Source of the DNA: CAZIMM01 sp964540415
GTDB lineage: Bacteria; Bacillota; Clostridia; Oscillospirales; Acutalibacteraceae
Length of the DNA stretch: 9,601 bases
Assembly (NCBI GenBank): GCA_964540415.1
Contig: CAZIMM010000081.1
Coordinates: 1 to 9,601, forward strand
Reading direction: 5' to 3'
The notes below the pieces were generated by a model. The model was not told the DNA's origin. It saw only the letters and a list, made by a program, of their open reading frames with translations, and made no database searches. The translations under genes and the position numbers were made by a program. Of the stretch, positions 1-6,502 are shown in pieces; position 1 is the stretch's first letter; every line of letters begins with the position of its first letter.

Positions 1-1
1 T

Positions 2-997
2 GACAACGTGCTTATTTTCGGCAATTCCAGCCTTAATATAATGTTTGATTATATTTCGCACTGTGTGACCCACGGCGCCGGCTGTGAGCCTTGGGCAAAA
101 CAGGGTAAAATCAAATTCATCTGCCCGGTTCCCGGTTATGACAGGCACTTTTCCGTCCTCGAGTATTTTGACATTGAGATGGTTACTGTTGAAATGCTTG
201 AGAGCGGCCCCGACATGGACGCGGTTGAAAAGCTCGCCTGCGACCCCGCCGTGAAGGGTATGTTTTGTGTGCCGAAATACTCAAACCCTACGGGCAACAC
301 ATATTCCGATGACACTGTCAGAAGAATTGCCGCAATGAAGCCTGCGGCAAAGGATTTCCGCATAATTTGGGACAACGCTTATATTGTTCATGACTTTACC
401 GGCAGAGCAGACTCTCTGCTTAATATCTTTGACGAATGTAAGAAACACGGCAGTGAGGATATGATAATCGAGGTTGTGTCCTCATCAAAAGTCAGCTTCG
501 CCGGTGCCGGTATTTCGGCTGTTGCGGCATCGGACAGCAACATCGCTGCAATCAAAAAGCGCATGAGCGTTCAGACAATCTGCCATGACAAACTCAATCA
601 GCTTCGTCACGTCAAAATGATGCCGGATCTTGACGCTGTTCACATGCAGATGAAAAAGCACGCTGACATCATCACCCCGAAATTCGAGGCAGTTATCAGC
701 GCGCTTGAAAATCAGCTGGGTTCGCTTGGCATTGCAAGCTGGACGAATCCGAACGGCGGATATTTTGTCAGCCTTGACGTTATGAAAGGATGCGCAAAGC
801 GTGTTGTCAAGCTGTGTGAAGAAGCAGGAGTTGTTCTCACACCCGCAGGTGCAACCTTTCCGTACGGCATTGACCCGAACGACAGCAACATCAGAATCGC
901 CCCGTCATATCCTCCGGTGTCAGAACTTGTTGAGGCGATGAATCTTCTGTGCATTTGCGTAAAACTTGCCGCCTGCGAAAAACTGCTTGCTATTTAA
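2..997 (+). CDS. PLP-dependent aminotransferase, MocR-like/AspT type (5' partial)
   Basis: A fold-type I PLP aminotransferase resembling the Corynebacterium AspT-type aspartate aminotransferases (alanine-glyoxylate/MocR-like family, PF12897). The frame is open to the left edge, so the GTG at 8 is probably not the start; about 90-100 N-terminal residues are likely missing from a usual 420-430. Counting from that GTG: GNSSLN at 5-10, CPVPGYDRHF at 39-48, SNPTGNTYS at 92-100, WDNAY at 121-125 (Asp and Tyr that contact PLP), SSSKVSFAGAG at 158-168 with the likely Schiff-base Lys161, GGYFVSLD at 250-257, and SNIRIAPS at 293-300 with the Arg296 expected to bind the substrate carboxylate. It probably moves an amino group between aspartate (or another amino acid) and a 2-oxo acid in the cytoplasm; the exact substrate cannot be read from sequence. 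It converges with the deacetylase gene, the two reading frames overlapping by 8 bases. Confidence 0.88.
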   Translation, partial: DNVLIFGNSSLNIMFDYISHCVTHGAGCEPWAKQGKIKFICPVPGYDRHFSVLEYFDIEMVTVEMLESGPDMDAVEKLACDPAVKGMFCVPKYSNPTGNTYSDDTVRRIAAMKPAAKDFRIIWDNAYIVHDFTGRADSLLNIFDECKKHGSEDMIIEVVSSSKVSFAGAGISAVAASDSNIAAIKKRMSVQTICHDKLNQLRHVKMMPDLDAVHMQMKKHADIITPKFEAVISALENQLGSLGIASWTNPNGGYFVSLDVMKGCAKRVVKLCEEAGVVLTPAGATFPYGIDPNDSNIRIAPSYPPVSELVEAMNLLCICVKLAACEKLLAI

Positions 998-1001
998 GCA
1001 G
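978..1001 (-). terminator. Candidate intrinsic terminator of the deacetylase gene, inside the convergent overlap
   Basis: On the minus strand a 6-bp stem (CTGCTT at 1001-996 pairing with AAGCAG at 988-983) with a 7-base loop is followed directly by TTTTT (982-978). The hairpin spans the stop codons of both converging genes. The stem is short and half AT, so this is a weak candidate. On the plus strand the bases after the stem are not T-rich, so it would serve the minus strand only. Confidence 0.4.
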
Positions 1002-1853
1002 CTTTGAGAAAAAGGTGTAGCTGCTCATGTTGTGCGGTCGGTTGAATCTGCCGAGCCTGAACAGCCATTCCGTATTTTCGGTGTCAATATAATTGATTTT
1101 TTCTTCGCATACCATCGCAGCTTTGAAGCCGAGGTTTTTTAAAATCTCTTTCGACTCCGGCGAATAACGCCCGAACGGATAGGTGAATGTGTTCGGCGTC
1201 CATGAGGTATGCTCGGCAGTCAGGCGCTGCATTTTGCCGACGTCTTCGCTCAGAAATTCCGTGTAAGATTCAATACTCTCTCCGTTGATTTTTTTAGCAC
1301 CACGGCGCTGACCGCTGCTCTTGTGCAGGTCAAAGCTGTGGTTTTGTATTTCCACACGTTTTCCGTTAACAAGCTCTGTGATTTCCTCCCAGTTTAGATA
1401 TGAATAGGTCAGGTTGTGGTCGTCAATTTCCGAATAAAAGTCTGCGAGGGTGCCGATGATTGAAACAACGGCAACCATATCGTATTTTTCGAGCAGCGGC
1501 ACAAGATAATCGTTTGATGTCTCAAAACCGTCGTCAAAAGTGATAATTATCGGCTTTTCCGGCAGCTCCGAGCCGTTATACACCGCATCAATAAGCATAG
1601 TCAAAGTTATTGTTTTGTAACCGCTGTCCTTAATATGTTTTAAATCGTTTTCCAGCTCCTCAATTGTCACACAGTATCTGCAGGCGTGCGAGGACCTTTT
1701 TGTGATTTGGTGATACATTACTATCGGAAGCGGCGTTTTTTTGTCGTCTGCCTTTGCAGACACTCCGACACTTCGCGTCTCAAACAACCCTACCGCACAT
1801 ATAAGAACCAGAGCGGTAATAAAAATGTAAACCTTTTTGATTTTTATAACCAT
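990..1853 (-). CDS. Membrane-anchored polysaccharide deacetylase (NodB/CE4 family)
   Basis: A 287-residue metal-dependent polysaccharide deacetylase that would remove acetyl groups from N-acetylated envelope sugars outside the membrane. Residues 8-24 form one hydrophobic segment after a lysine-rich start, so it is a signal anchor or signal peptide; no lipobox is evident. The NodB domain covers about 42-275: VMYHQI at 45-50, ITFDDGFETS at 104-113 (catalytic and metal Asp107/Asp108), EIQNHSFDLH at 168-177 (metal His172 and His177), TYPFGRYS at 224-231 and RLGRFNRP at 266-273. The i,i+5 spacing of the two histidines is that of PgaB/IcaB-like enzymes rather than the i,i+4 of classic NodB. The ATG at 1853 follows a GGAGGG SD at 1866-1861 with a 7-base spacer, but that SD lies in a perfect inverted repeat (1854-1894). 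The natural substrate (peptidoglycan, exopolysaccharide or other) cannot be told. It sits downstream of the VTC gene, behind a likely terminator. Confidence 0.88.
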   Translation of the reverse strand: MVIKIKKVYIFITALVLICAVGLFETRSVGVSAKADDKKTPLPIVMYHQITKRSSHACRYCVTIEELENDLKHIKDSGYKTITLTMLIDAVYNGSELPEKPIIITFDDGFETSNDYLVPLLEKYDMVAVVSIIGTLADFYSEIDDHNLTYSYLNWEEITELVNGKRVEIQNHSFDLHKSSGQRRGAKKINGESIESYTEFLSEDVGKMQRLTAEHTSWTPNTFTYPFGRYSPESKEILKNLGFKAAMVCEEKINYIDTENTEWLFRLGRFNRPHNMSSYTFFSKLLK

Positions 1854-1894
1854 ATTTTATCCCTCCGGTAAAACTTATGTCGGAGGGATAAAAT
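1854..1894 (-). promoter_or_regulatory. Perfect 14-bp inverted repeat that buries the deacetylase SD
   Basis: Arms 1854-1867 and 1881-1894 are exact reverse complements, with a 13-base loop (1868-1880). On the minus-strand mRNA the 3' arm holds the GGAGGG SD (1866-1861) and ends at the base before the ATG at 1853, so a folded leader would hide the SD. There is no T-run after the stem in either direction, so it does not look like a terminator. It may be a translational switch or a device that silences read-through mRNA; the role is inference, the repeat is directly visible. Confidence 0.7.
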
Positions 1895-1924
1895 TATGCC
1901 GCCGGACAGTTGAAGTCCGACGGC
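1888..1924 (-). terminator. Candidate intrinsic terminator after the VTC gene
   Basis: On the minus strand a GC-rich stem, GCCGTCGGAC (1924-1915) against GTCCGGCGGC (1907-1898), pairs 9 of 10 positions (one A-C mismatch) around a 7-base loop. It starts 13 bases past the VTC stop codon and is followed by an AT-rich tail, ATAATTTTAT. The tail is not a pure T-run, so termination may be partial, allowing some read-through into the deacetylase gene. Confidence 0.55.
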
Positions 1925-1936
1925 AAAATGCGCTGA

Positions 1937-2620
1937 TTACAGATGACAGTCAATGTTACCTAAACGGCACATAACATATTTTGAGTTGCTCTGCTTCTGA
2001 CGGGTGTTCAACTGAATTGCATCATGGATAAAATCCGGCAAAAACTCGTCAAACTTAATTTCAAGTATATTAACCGCCTTTTCGTTGACAGGAACCGCAG
2101 GCTTGTTTGGGTCATAAATCAGACTGCACGGAGAAGCAAAGCGCAAAGCGGTGTCAAACGTTATCCGCACATTTCCCGCGTGGTAGATAAACGGCTCACG
2201 GTCATACTCAACTATTACGGCGGGCTTGAGCAGTGAATAGGTCGTTTTGCGGTAAAACTCATTGAGAAGCGGAGCACCGTCCTTCAAAAATGAAGTGTCT
2301 CCCGAGATAATCCGCAGATAGTCCTCATTGCTGATGCGCTGGGACAGCTTTCGTGTCATCGCACCGAGCTTATCCTTGCGTTCAAGGACGATAAAGTCGG
2401 GGGAGTTGTTGTAGCAGCGGATACGATACTTGTGACGTTCCTCAAGACCGTTCTCTTTGTCGTGGAAAGCGCTGTTGAAGCAATCGTCAAAATAGAGGCT
2501 GGTTACTGTGTAGATCCCCGTCGGACCGGCGTGCGGGTCGCGTTGCATAAGGAGCTTTAATCTGCTTCTGAGCACTGCAAGGTCGGAATAATTGACATTG
2601 TATTTCAGCTCATGGCGCAT
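1937..2620 (-). CDS. VTC-domain polyphosphate polymerase
   Basis: A 227-residue stand-alone VTC domain (PF09359). The family, named after yeast Vtc4, polymerises the gamma-phosphate of ATP into polyphosphate inside a basic tunnel. With the ATG at 2620 as residue 1, the tunnel residues are in the expected order: RHELKY at 2-7, SLYFDD at 41-46, HKYRIR at 63-68 (paired Arg66/Arg68), ERKDK at 80-84, Lys91, EYDR at 138-141, RITFD at 152-156, EIKF at 187-190 (metal Glu187) and NSKY at 212-215. No membrane segment or signal peptide is seen, so it should be cytoplasmic, perhaps docked to its membrane neighbour. The ATG at 2620 is preferred because family members begin close to RHE; AAGGA (2629-2625) lies 4 bases upstream and runs into the stop codon of the CotH-like gene, 7 bases before. 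A GTG at 2635 is the main alternative. The frame stays open further upstream, but only within the CotH-like gene. Confidence 0.87.
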   Translation of the reverse strand: MRHELKYNVNYSDLAVLRSRLKLLMQRDPHAGPTGIYTVTSLYFDDCFNSAFHDKENGLEERHKYRIRCYNNSPDFIVLERKDKLGAMTRKLSQRISNEDYLRIISGDTSFLKDGAPLLNEFYRKTTYSLLKPAVIVEYDREPFIYHAGNVRITFDTALRFASPCSLIYDPNKPAVPVNEKAVNILEIKFDEFLPDFIHDAIQLNTRQKQSNSKYVMCRLGNIDCHL

Positions 2621-2627
2621 TTTATCC

Positions 2628-4415
2628 TTACTCACTGCTTTCACCCCACTGTTCGTTAAGCCATTTACATCTTGCATCAATCCATCCGCGCAGCTCCTCA
2701 ACAGCAGCATTGCCGGTTGTGTGCAGCTTACCGCTGTAAACAAGCAGGCTCATTGAGTTAATATCATATACTGTGTAGTTTGAATCAAAACTGCCGCGTA
2801 TTTTTGCATAATTCTCGCTTATAACGCTGTTAATATATTTTTCAAGTCCGGGATAAATTTCACGCCAGCGTTCTTTTACAAGGTCAGTGAAATCAGGACT
2901 TTGCAATATTTTTTCCATCCAGGCGTTGTCTCCTCCGACAAAACCTTCCGAGACGGATGTGCACGACAAGTCAAAATCCCAAATCGGCCCGAGTGTCAGC
3001 CGGGAAGAGGAGTCGGTGTAAGCAAAGGTTGACACCATCTTGTCTGAATCGGTATTCTTCATAATGTTGTTGACGATGTACCAATCCGCAAAGGATTCGA
3101 GATTGATTATGCTGCCGTCAACAAAGCTCCCGTCCAGCACAGCATCCTCGGCAAGCTGCATATAGTCCTGCGCAAGCTCTCTTTCAAGCTGTGTCATTTT
3201 GCCGACAAAGTTGTAGAAAAAGCCTCCTGAGGTGGAAAGAACTTTTTCATAATTACCCTGAATGAGCATGAATTCGCAGGCAAAGCCCCTGGAATTAACT
3301 CCGTTGAGCTCAAAAGGCATTGGATTTATCTTTTCGTCTGCAACCTCAATCTGCTCAATTGCAAGGTAGGTGCCGTTATATTTTCCGTTGAGGAACATGT
3401 TGACGTATTCGTAGTTCGGATAAAAACCGTATCCGCCGAAAACATTCTGCCAAAGCTCATATGCCAGAGTGTGCTTGAGCATAGTCGCGTCCATACCGTT
3501 TGAAATCAGAGAAAAATATTTTGATTCTGCAAAGCCTTCAAAAGGCGATTGCGCAGAGTCGAATTTGATTTTATATCCGGCTTTAATGAGTCCGGCGGTG
3601 GAATTGCCCCTGATTCTTACATCGACATCCTCGCTCAGAAGCTTACTGGAATTGTCAAAAATCGAGAGTGAAATGCGGCTGTATTCGCTTGCTTTATAAG
3701 TTGTACTGCCGTTGAGAAATACAGTCTTTAAACCGTTGTCAATCACGTGAAAACTTACGGTGTAGTTTGTTTTATTGCCGAAGCCATCAAACACACTCAA
3801 AACAACGGGTGAAGAGAAATCATATGACTTTTGTGCCGAAAACGGCTGTTCACCGATTAAGACCTTATCACCAACAGTGCTGACTGAAGCCATAAGGGTA
3901 AAGTCTTTAAATCCGTAGGGAACAAAAACGCTCACCTTGGTGCCTCTGATACATGCGACAAGGTCAAATTCGAGGGATGGATTGCTTTCAACGCCGAAAC
4001 TCAGCGAACGCAGAAGAGTCGGATACTCACTTTCGTATGAAACGTGCAGAAAATATTCAACAACATTGCCGTAATTATCAACAACAGAAAAATATTGGTC
4101 GTTAAAATACAGCTCAACATTTTGGCTTACATATTCCGTGTTGCCGTTGCTGCGGCGGAGAGTTCCTCCGGAAAAGTCAAAATCAAGCACAAGCGACGGA
4201 ATGTCGACGCCGTCCGGAACAACAAGGTCAATGCGATTTCCGGAAATAACAGCGCTGACATCGGATGATAAGCCCGGATTGGCCTGAGCCGCGGCAGTGA
4301 CAGAACGTATCTTCATTGTCGAGGGCATATCATACAATATCAGCGCGGAAACAATCGCTCCCGTGATAACGAGAGCGACTAATATATATTTGGTTTTTCT
4401 TCCGAAACGTACCAT
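2628..4415 (-). CDS. Membrane-anchored CotH-family protein kinase with duplicated N-terminal beta-sandwich domain
   Basis: A 595-residue protein: a hydrophobic segment at 10-29 after a basic start (signal anchor), two related Ig/cadherin-like domains at about 37-128 and 137-226, and a CotH domain at about 245-590. CotH proteins are atypical protein kinases, first known from phosphorylation of Bacillus spore coat proteins. Visible CotH motifs are DVRIRGNST at 265-273, SLISNGMD at 302-309, LAYELW at 317-322, FLNGKYNGTYLAIEQIEV at 341-358, DWYIVNNIMKNTDSD at 444-458 and GPIWDFD at 476-482, which carry the acidic residues expected for metal and catalysis. The topology places the kinase outside the membrane, probably at the cell or forespore surface. 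The ATG at 4415 keeps the anchor, yet no SD precedes it; the upstream stop codon is 6 bases away, so translational coupling is likely. It lies between DUF4956 and VTC genes, a recurring trio. The substrate is unknown, and a spore role is not shown by this window. Confidence 0.85.
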   Translation of the reverse strand: MVRFGRKTKYILVALVITGAIVSALILYDMPSTMKIRSVTAAAQANPGLSSDVSAVISGNRIDLVVPDGVDIPSLVLDFDFSGGTLRRSNGNTEYVSQNVELYFNDQYFSVVDNYGNVVEYFLHVSYESEYPTLLRSLSFGVESNPSLEFDLVACIRGTKVSVFVPYGFKDFTLMASVSTVGDKVLIGEQPFSAQKSYDFSSPVVLSVFDGFGNKTNYTVSFHVIDNGLKTVFLNGSTTYKASEYSRISLSIFDNSSKLLSEDVDVRIRGNSTAGLIKAGYKIKFDSAQSPFEGFAESKYFSLISNGMDATMLKHTLAYELWQNVFGGYGFYPNYEYVNMFLNGKYNGTYLAIEQIEVADEKINPMPFELNGVNSRGFACEFMLIQGNYEKVLSTSGGFFYNFVGKMTQLERELAQDYMQLAEDAVLDGSFVDGSIINLESFADWYIVNNIMKNTDSDKMVSTFAYTDSSSRLTLGPIWDFDLSCTSVSEGFVGGDNAWMEKILQSPDFTDLVKERWREIYPGLEKYINSVISENYAKIRGSFDSNYTVYDINSMSLLVYSGKLHTTGNAAVEELRGWIDARCKWLNEQWGESSE

Positions 4416-4421
4416 TGAATA

Positions 4422-5108
4422 TTATGAAATGTATTCGCCGTCATATGAAAGGACAACGACGCTCTCCATGCCGTCAATTTTCATCAAATCGTCGGAAAGC
4501 TCCATGCGCACATCGTGCACACTGAGCTGTAGGTTGATTTCAATGCCTTTGGCGGTGGTGCTTTTGGTCTTAACTTTATAACGTATTGACCTTTTTTCAA
4601 GCTCGTCAAGCATTGCAGAGCAGGCGCTGTCTTTACTGCAGCAGGCAACAAGCATATATGGATTTTTCGCAACCGGAAAAACCGAAAACAGCAGTATGCA
4701 AGCGGCGACAACAGCTGAACCGACAATTGCAAGAAAGTAGTTCCCGGCACCGGAGACGATACCGACACCGATTGCCCAGAACAGGAACACAAGATCCATA
4801 GGGTCTTTGATAGCCGTTCTGAACCTGACAATGCTCAGCGCACCGACCATGCCGAGTGAAAGCACAACGTTTGAGCGCACAGCCATAATGACAACGCAGG
4901 TGACAATTGCAAGCCCCGCCGTTGAAATGTTGAAGCTTTTTGAATACATAACGCTTTTTGTTGTGAGTTTGTAGAAGAAAAATATACCCACGGCAATGAC
5001 GAAAGTAACTCCGAGGCTGATGAGCACATCGGTTTTGGCAAGAGACGATGAAAAGCCCTCAAGGAAGCTTTTTTTGAAAACATCCGTAAAATTTATAATT
5101 TTATCCAA
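4422..5108 (-). CDS. DUF4956 membrane protein of the VTC/CotH cluster
   Basis: A 228-residue integral membrane protein of the DUF4956 family, with no established biochemical function known to me. Hydrophobic segments lie at about 27-46, 61-78, 104-120 and 123-145. The family hallmark, a Gly/Arg-rich stretch with LGMVGALSIVRFRTAI at 85-100 and KDPMDLVFLFWAIGVGI at 101-117, sits between the second and third. Residues 150-228 form a soluble tail with alternating beta-like and helical stretches (a small alpha/beta domain). The start is a TTG at 5108, fixed by a GGAGGG SD (5121-5116) with a 7-base spacer. It begins 32 bases after the ackA stop and ends 6 bases before the CotH-like ATG, so it is in the same transcription unit. 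Family members regularly sit beside VTC polymerase and CotH genes; a role as membrane partner or channel for polyphosphate is a guess from context. Confidence 0.85.
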   Translation of the reverse strand: MDKIINFTDVFKKSFLEGFSSSLAKTDVLISLGVTFVIAVGIFFFYKLTTKSVMYSKSFNISTAGLAIVTCVVIMAVRSNVVLSLGMVGALSIVRFRTAIKDPMDLVFLFWAIGVGIVSGAGNYFLAIVGSAVVAACILLFSVFPVAKNPYMLVACCSKDSACSAMLDELEKRSIRYKVKTKSTTAKGIEINLQLSVHDVRMELSDDLMKIDGMESVVVLSYDGEYIS

Positions 5109-5115
5109 TTGATAA

Positions 5116-5121
5116 CCCTCC
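5116..5121 (-). promoter_or_regulatory. Strong SD that fixes the TTG start of the DUF4956 gene
   Basis: GGAGGG on the minus strand lies 7 bases before the TTG at 5108. There is no ATG or GTG at a comparable spacing, so the non-ATG start is well supported. Confidence 0.8.
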
Positions 5122-5140
5122 AGCGTCCGAAAGCGGAAAA

Positions 5141-6352
5141 TTATTTGAGCGACTCTGCAATTCTCTTGGCATCACGCGCGATAACAAGCTCTTCGTTTGT
5201 CGGGAGAACGTAAACCTTGACCTTTGAATCGGGCAGGCTCAATTCGCCCTCGCGACCCTTGCGCAAAGTGGGATTGATTTCGCTGTTAAAAGTTATTCCG
5301 AGATACGTCAGGCCCTTGCAGACATCCTCACGCAGATCAAAGGTGTTTTCACCGATGCCTCCCGTGAAAACAATGGCATCAACGCCGTCCATAGCGGCAA
5401 CATAGCTGCCGATATATTTTTTTATCTGATACTTAAGGATATTTCTTGCCAAAAGCGCTCTTTCGTTGCCGTTGTCAATGGCAGCGAGCAAATCACGGTC
5501 ATCGCTCGAAACGCCGGAAACACCGAGATAACCCGACTTTTTGTTGAGAATTTCGTTCATTTCATCGGGAGTGTAGCCCTTTGACTTCATCAATTGAAGA
5601 ACAACTGACGGATCAATTGCACCGCAGCGCGTGCCCATCATCAATCCGTCAAGAGGAGTAAGACCCATTGTGGTGTCAATAACCTTGCCGTATTTTATAG
5701 CTGCAATTGATGAACCGTTGCCGAGATGGCAGGTGATTATCTTGAGCTCGGACAGCGGCTTGTCCATAACCTCCGAGCAGCGGTTGCTGACAAAGCGGTG
5801 TGATGTGCCGTGGAAGCCGTAACGACGGATTTCATCGTTTTCATAGAACTCATAGGGGATTGGGAAAATGTATGCTTCGGGCGGCATTGTCGAGTGAAAA
5901 GAGGTGTCGAATGCAACAACCTCCGGAAGCTCGGTGCCGAAAACTTTACGGCTTGCAAGAATGCCCTGAAGATTTGCCGGATTGTGCAAAGGAGCGAGGG
6001 GACAAAGAGACCGTATATCCTCAATTACCTTTTCATCAACAAGCACGCTGTCGTTAAAAATCGAACCGCCCTGAACAACACGATGCCCGACAGCCATAAT
6101 CTCATCTAAGCTGTCGAGCACTTTGAACTCTCCGGAAATAAGGCTGTCCTTAACAACATGAAAAGCATCGGTATGGTTTTTGAGTGTAACGGGTACGTCA
6201 ACAAACTTTCTTCCGTCTGCCGTGCTGCCGGTGATTCTTCCGTCGATTCCGATTCTTTCACAGATTCCCTTCGCAATCATAGATTCATTTTTCATGTCGA
6301 AGAGCTGATACTTTAACGAAGAACTGCCGGCGTTGATTACAAGAATTTTCAT
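5141..6352 (-). CDS. ackA: Acetate kinase
   Basis: A full-length 403-residue acetate kinase (family norm about 400), catalysing acetyl phosphate + ADP = acetate + ATP in the cytoplasm, the last step of acetate fermentation. The ASKHA-fold motifs are intact: INAGSSS at 6-12 (Asn7), GHRVVQGG at 89-96 (Arg91), AFDTSFH at 147-153 (catalytic Asp149), FHGTSH at 180-185 (His181), CHLGNGSS at 208-215 (His209), GTRCGAID at 240-247 (Arg242), TGGIGEN at 330-336 (adenosine binding) and TNEE at 385-388. The ATG at 6352 has a GGAGG SD (6363-6359) with a 6-base spacer. It is the first gene of a minus-strand unit under the promoter at 6383-6411. Phosphotransacetylase (pta), its common neighbour, is not adjacent; instead the DUF4956/CotH/VTC genes follow, with no terminator visible in the 32-base gap. 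Confidence 0.97.
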   Translation of the reverse strand: MKILVINAGSSSLKYQLFDMKNESMIAKGICERIGIDGRITGSTADGRKFVDVPVTLKNHTDAFHVVKDSLISGEFKVLDSLDEIMAVGHRVVQGGSIFNDSVLVDEKVIEDIRSLCPLAPLHNPANLQGILASRKVFGTELPEVVAFDTSFHSTMPPEAYIFPIPYEFYENDEIRRYGFHGTSHRFVSNRCSEVMDKPLSELKIITCHLGNGSSIAAIKYGKVIDTTMGLTPLDGLMMGTRCGAIDPSVVLQLMKSKGYTPDEMNEILNKKSGYLGVSGVSSDDRDLLAAIDNGNERALLARNILKYQIKKYIGSYVAAMDGVDAIVFTGGIGENTFDLREDVCKGLTYLGITFNSEINPTLRKGREGELSLPDSKVKVYVLPTNEELVIARDAKRIAESLK

Positions 6353-6382
6353 ATATATCCTCCACTAAATAAATACCGATAT

Positions 6383-6411
6383 ATTATAACTATATTCTAC
6401 AGATTTTTCAA
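6383..6411 (-). promoter_or_regulatory. SigA-type promoter of the ackA unit
   Basis: On the minus strand, TTGAAA (6411-6406, 5 of 6 to the -35 consensus) and TATAAT (6388-6383, perfect -10) are separated by 17 bases. The predicted start of transcription is near 6376, leaving a leader of about 25 bases that contains the ackA SD. Confidence 0.75.
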
Positions 6412-6431
6412 TAGTTTTCATAAAAAAACTA
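6412..6431. repeat. AT-rich 7-bp inverted repeat between two divergent -35 boxes
   Basis: TAGTTTT (6412-6418) and AAAACTA (6425-6431) are exact reverse complements around a 6-base spacer, placed between the -35 elements of the ackA and thrC promoters. The A-runs here could also act as UP elements. The region is very AT-rich, so a chance origin is quite possible. Confidence 0.35.
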
Positions 6432-6440
6432 AAAATATGT

Positions 6441-6469
6441 TTTACAAATGACGATTACTGTGTTATAAT
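6441..6469 (+). promoter_or_regulatory. SigA-type promoter of thrC, with extended -10
   Basis: TTTACA (6441-6446, 5 of 6) and TATAAT (6464-6469, perfect) are 17 bases apart, and TG at 6461-6462 gives an extended -10. Transcription should begin near 6476, only about 27 bases before the thrC ATG, so there is no room for a T-box or riboswitch leader. Confidence 0.8.
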
Positions 6470-6502
6470 TTCACCATTGCAATTGTTAAAAAGTGAGGTT
6501 AT

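Noticed and set aside
8..10. GTG at 8 as the true aminotransferase start
   Set aside because: The frame is open to the window edge and the family needs about 90-100 more residues at the N-terminus, so the gene starts upstream of the window.
2621..2743. Extended N-terminus of the VTC protein (about 41 extra residues)
   Set aside because: The extension lies within the CotH-like coding sequence, is not like VTC N-termini, and the ATG at 2620 with AAGGA upstream gives the usual domain start.
5122..5138. Small palindrome TCCG-AAAG-CGGA between ackA and the DUF4956 gene as a terminator
   Set aside because: The stem is only 4 bp and has no T-run after it on the minus strand, so it gives no reason to split the operon.
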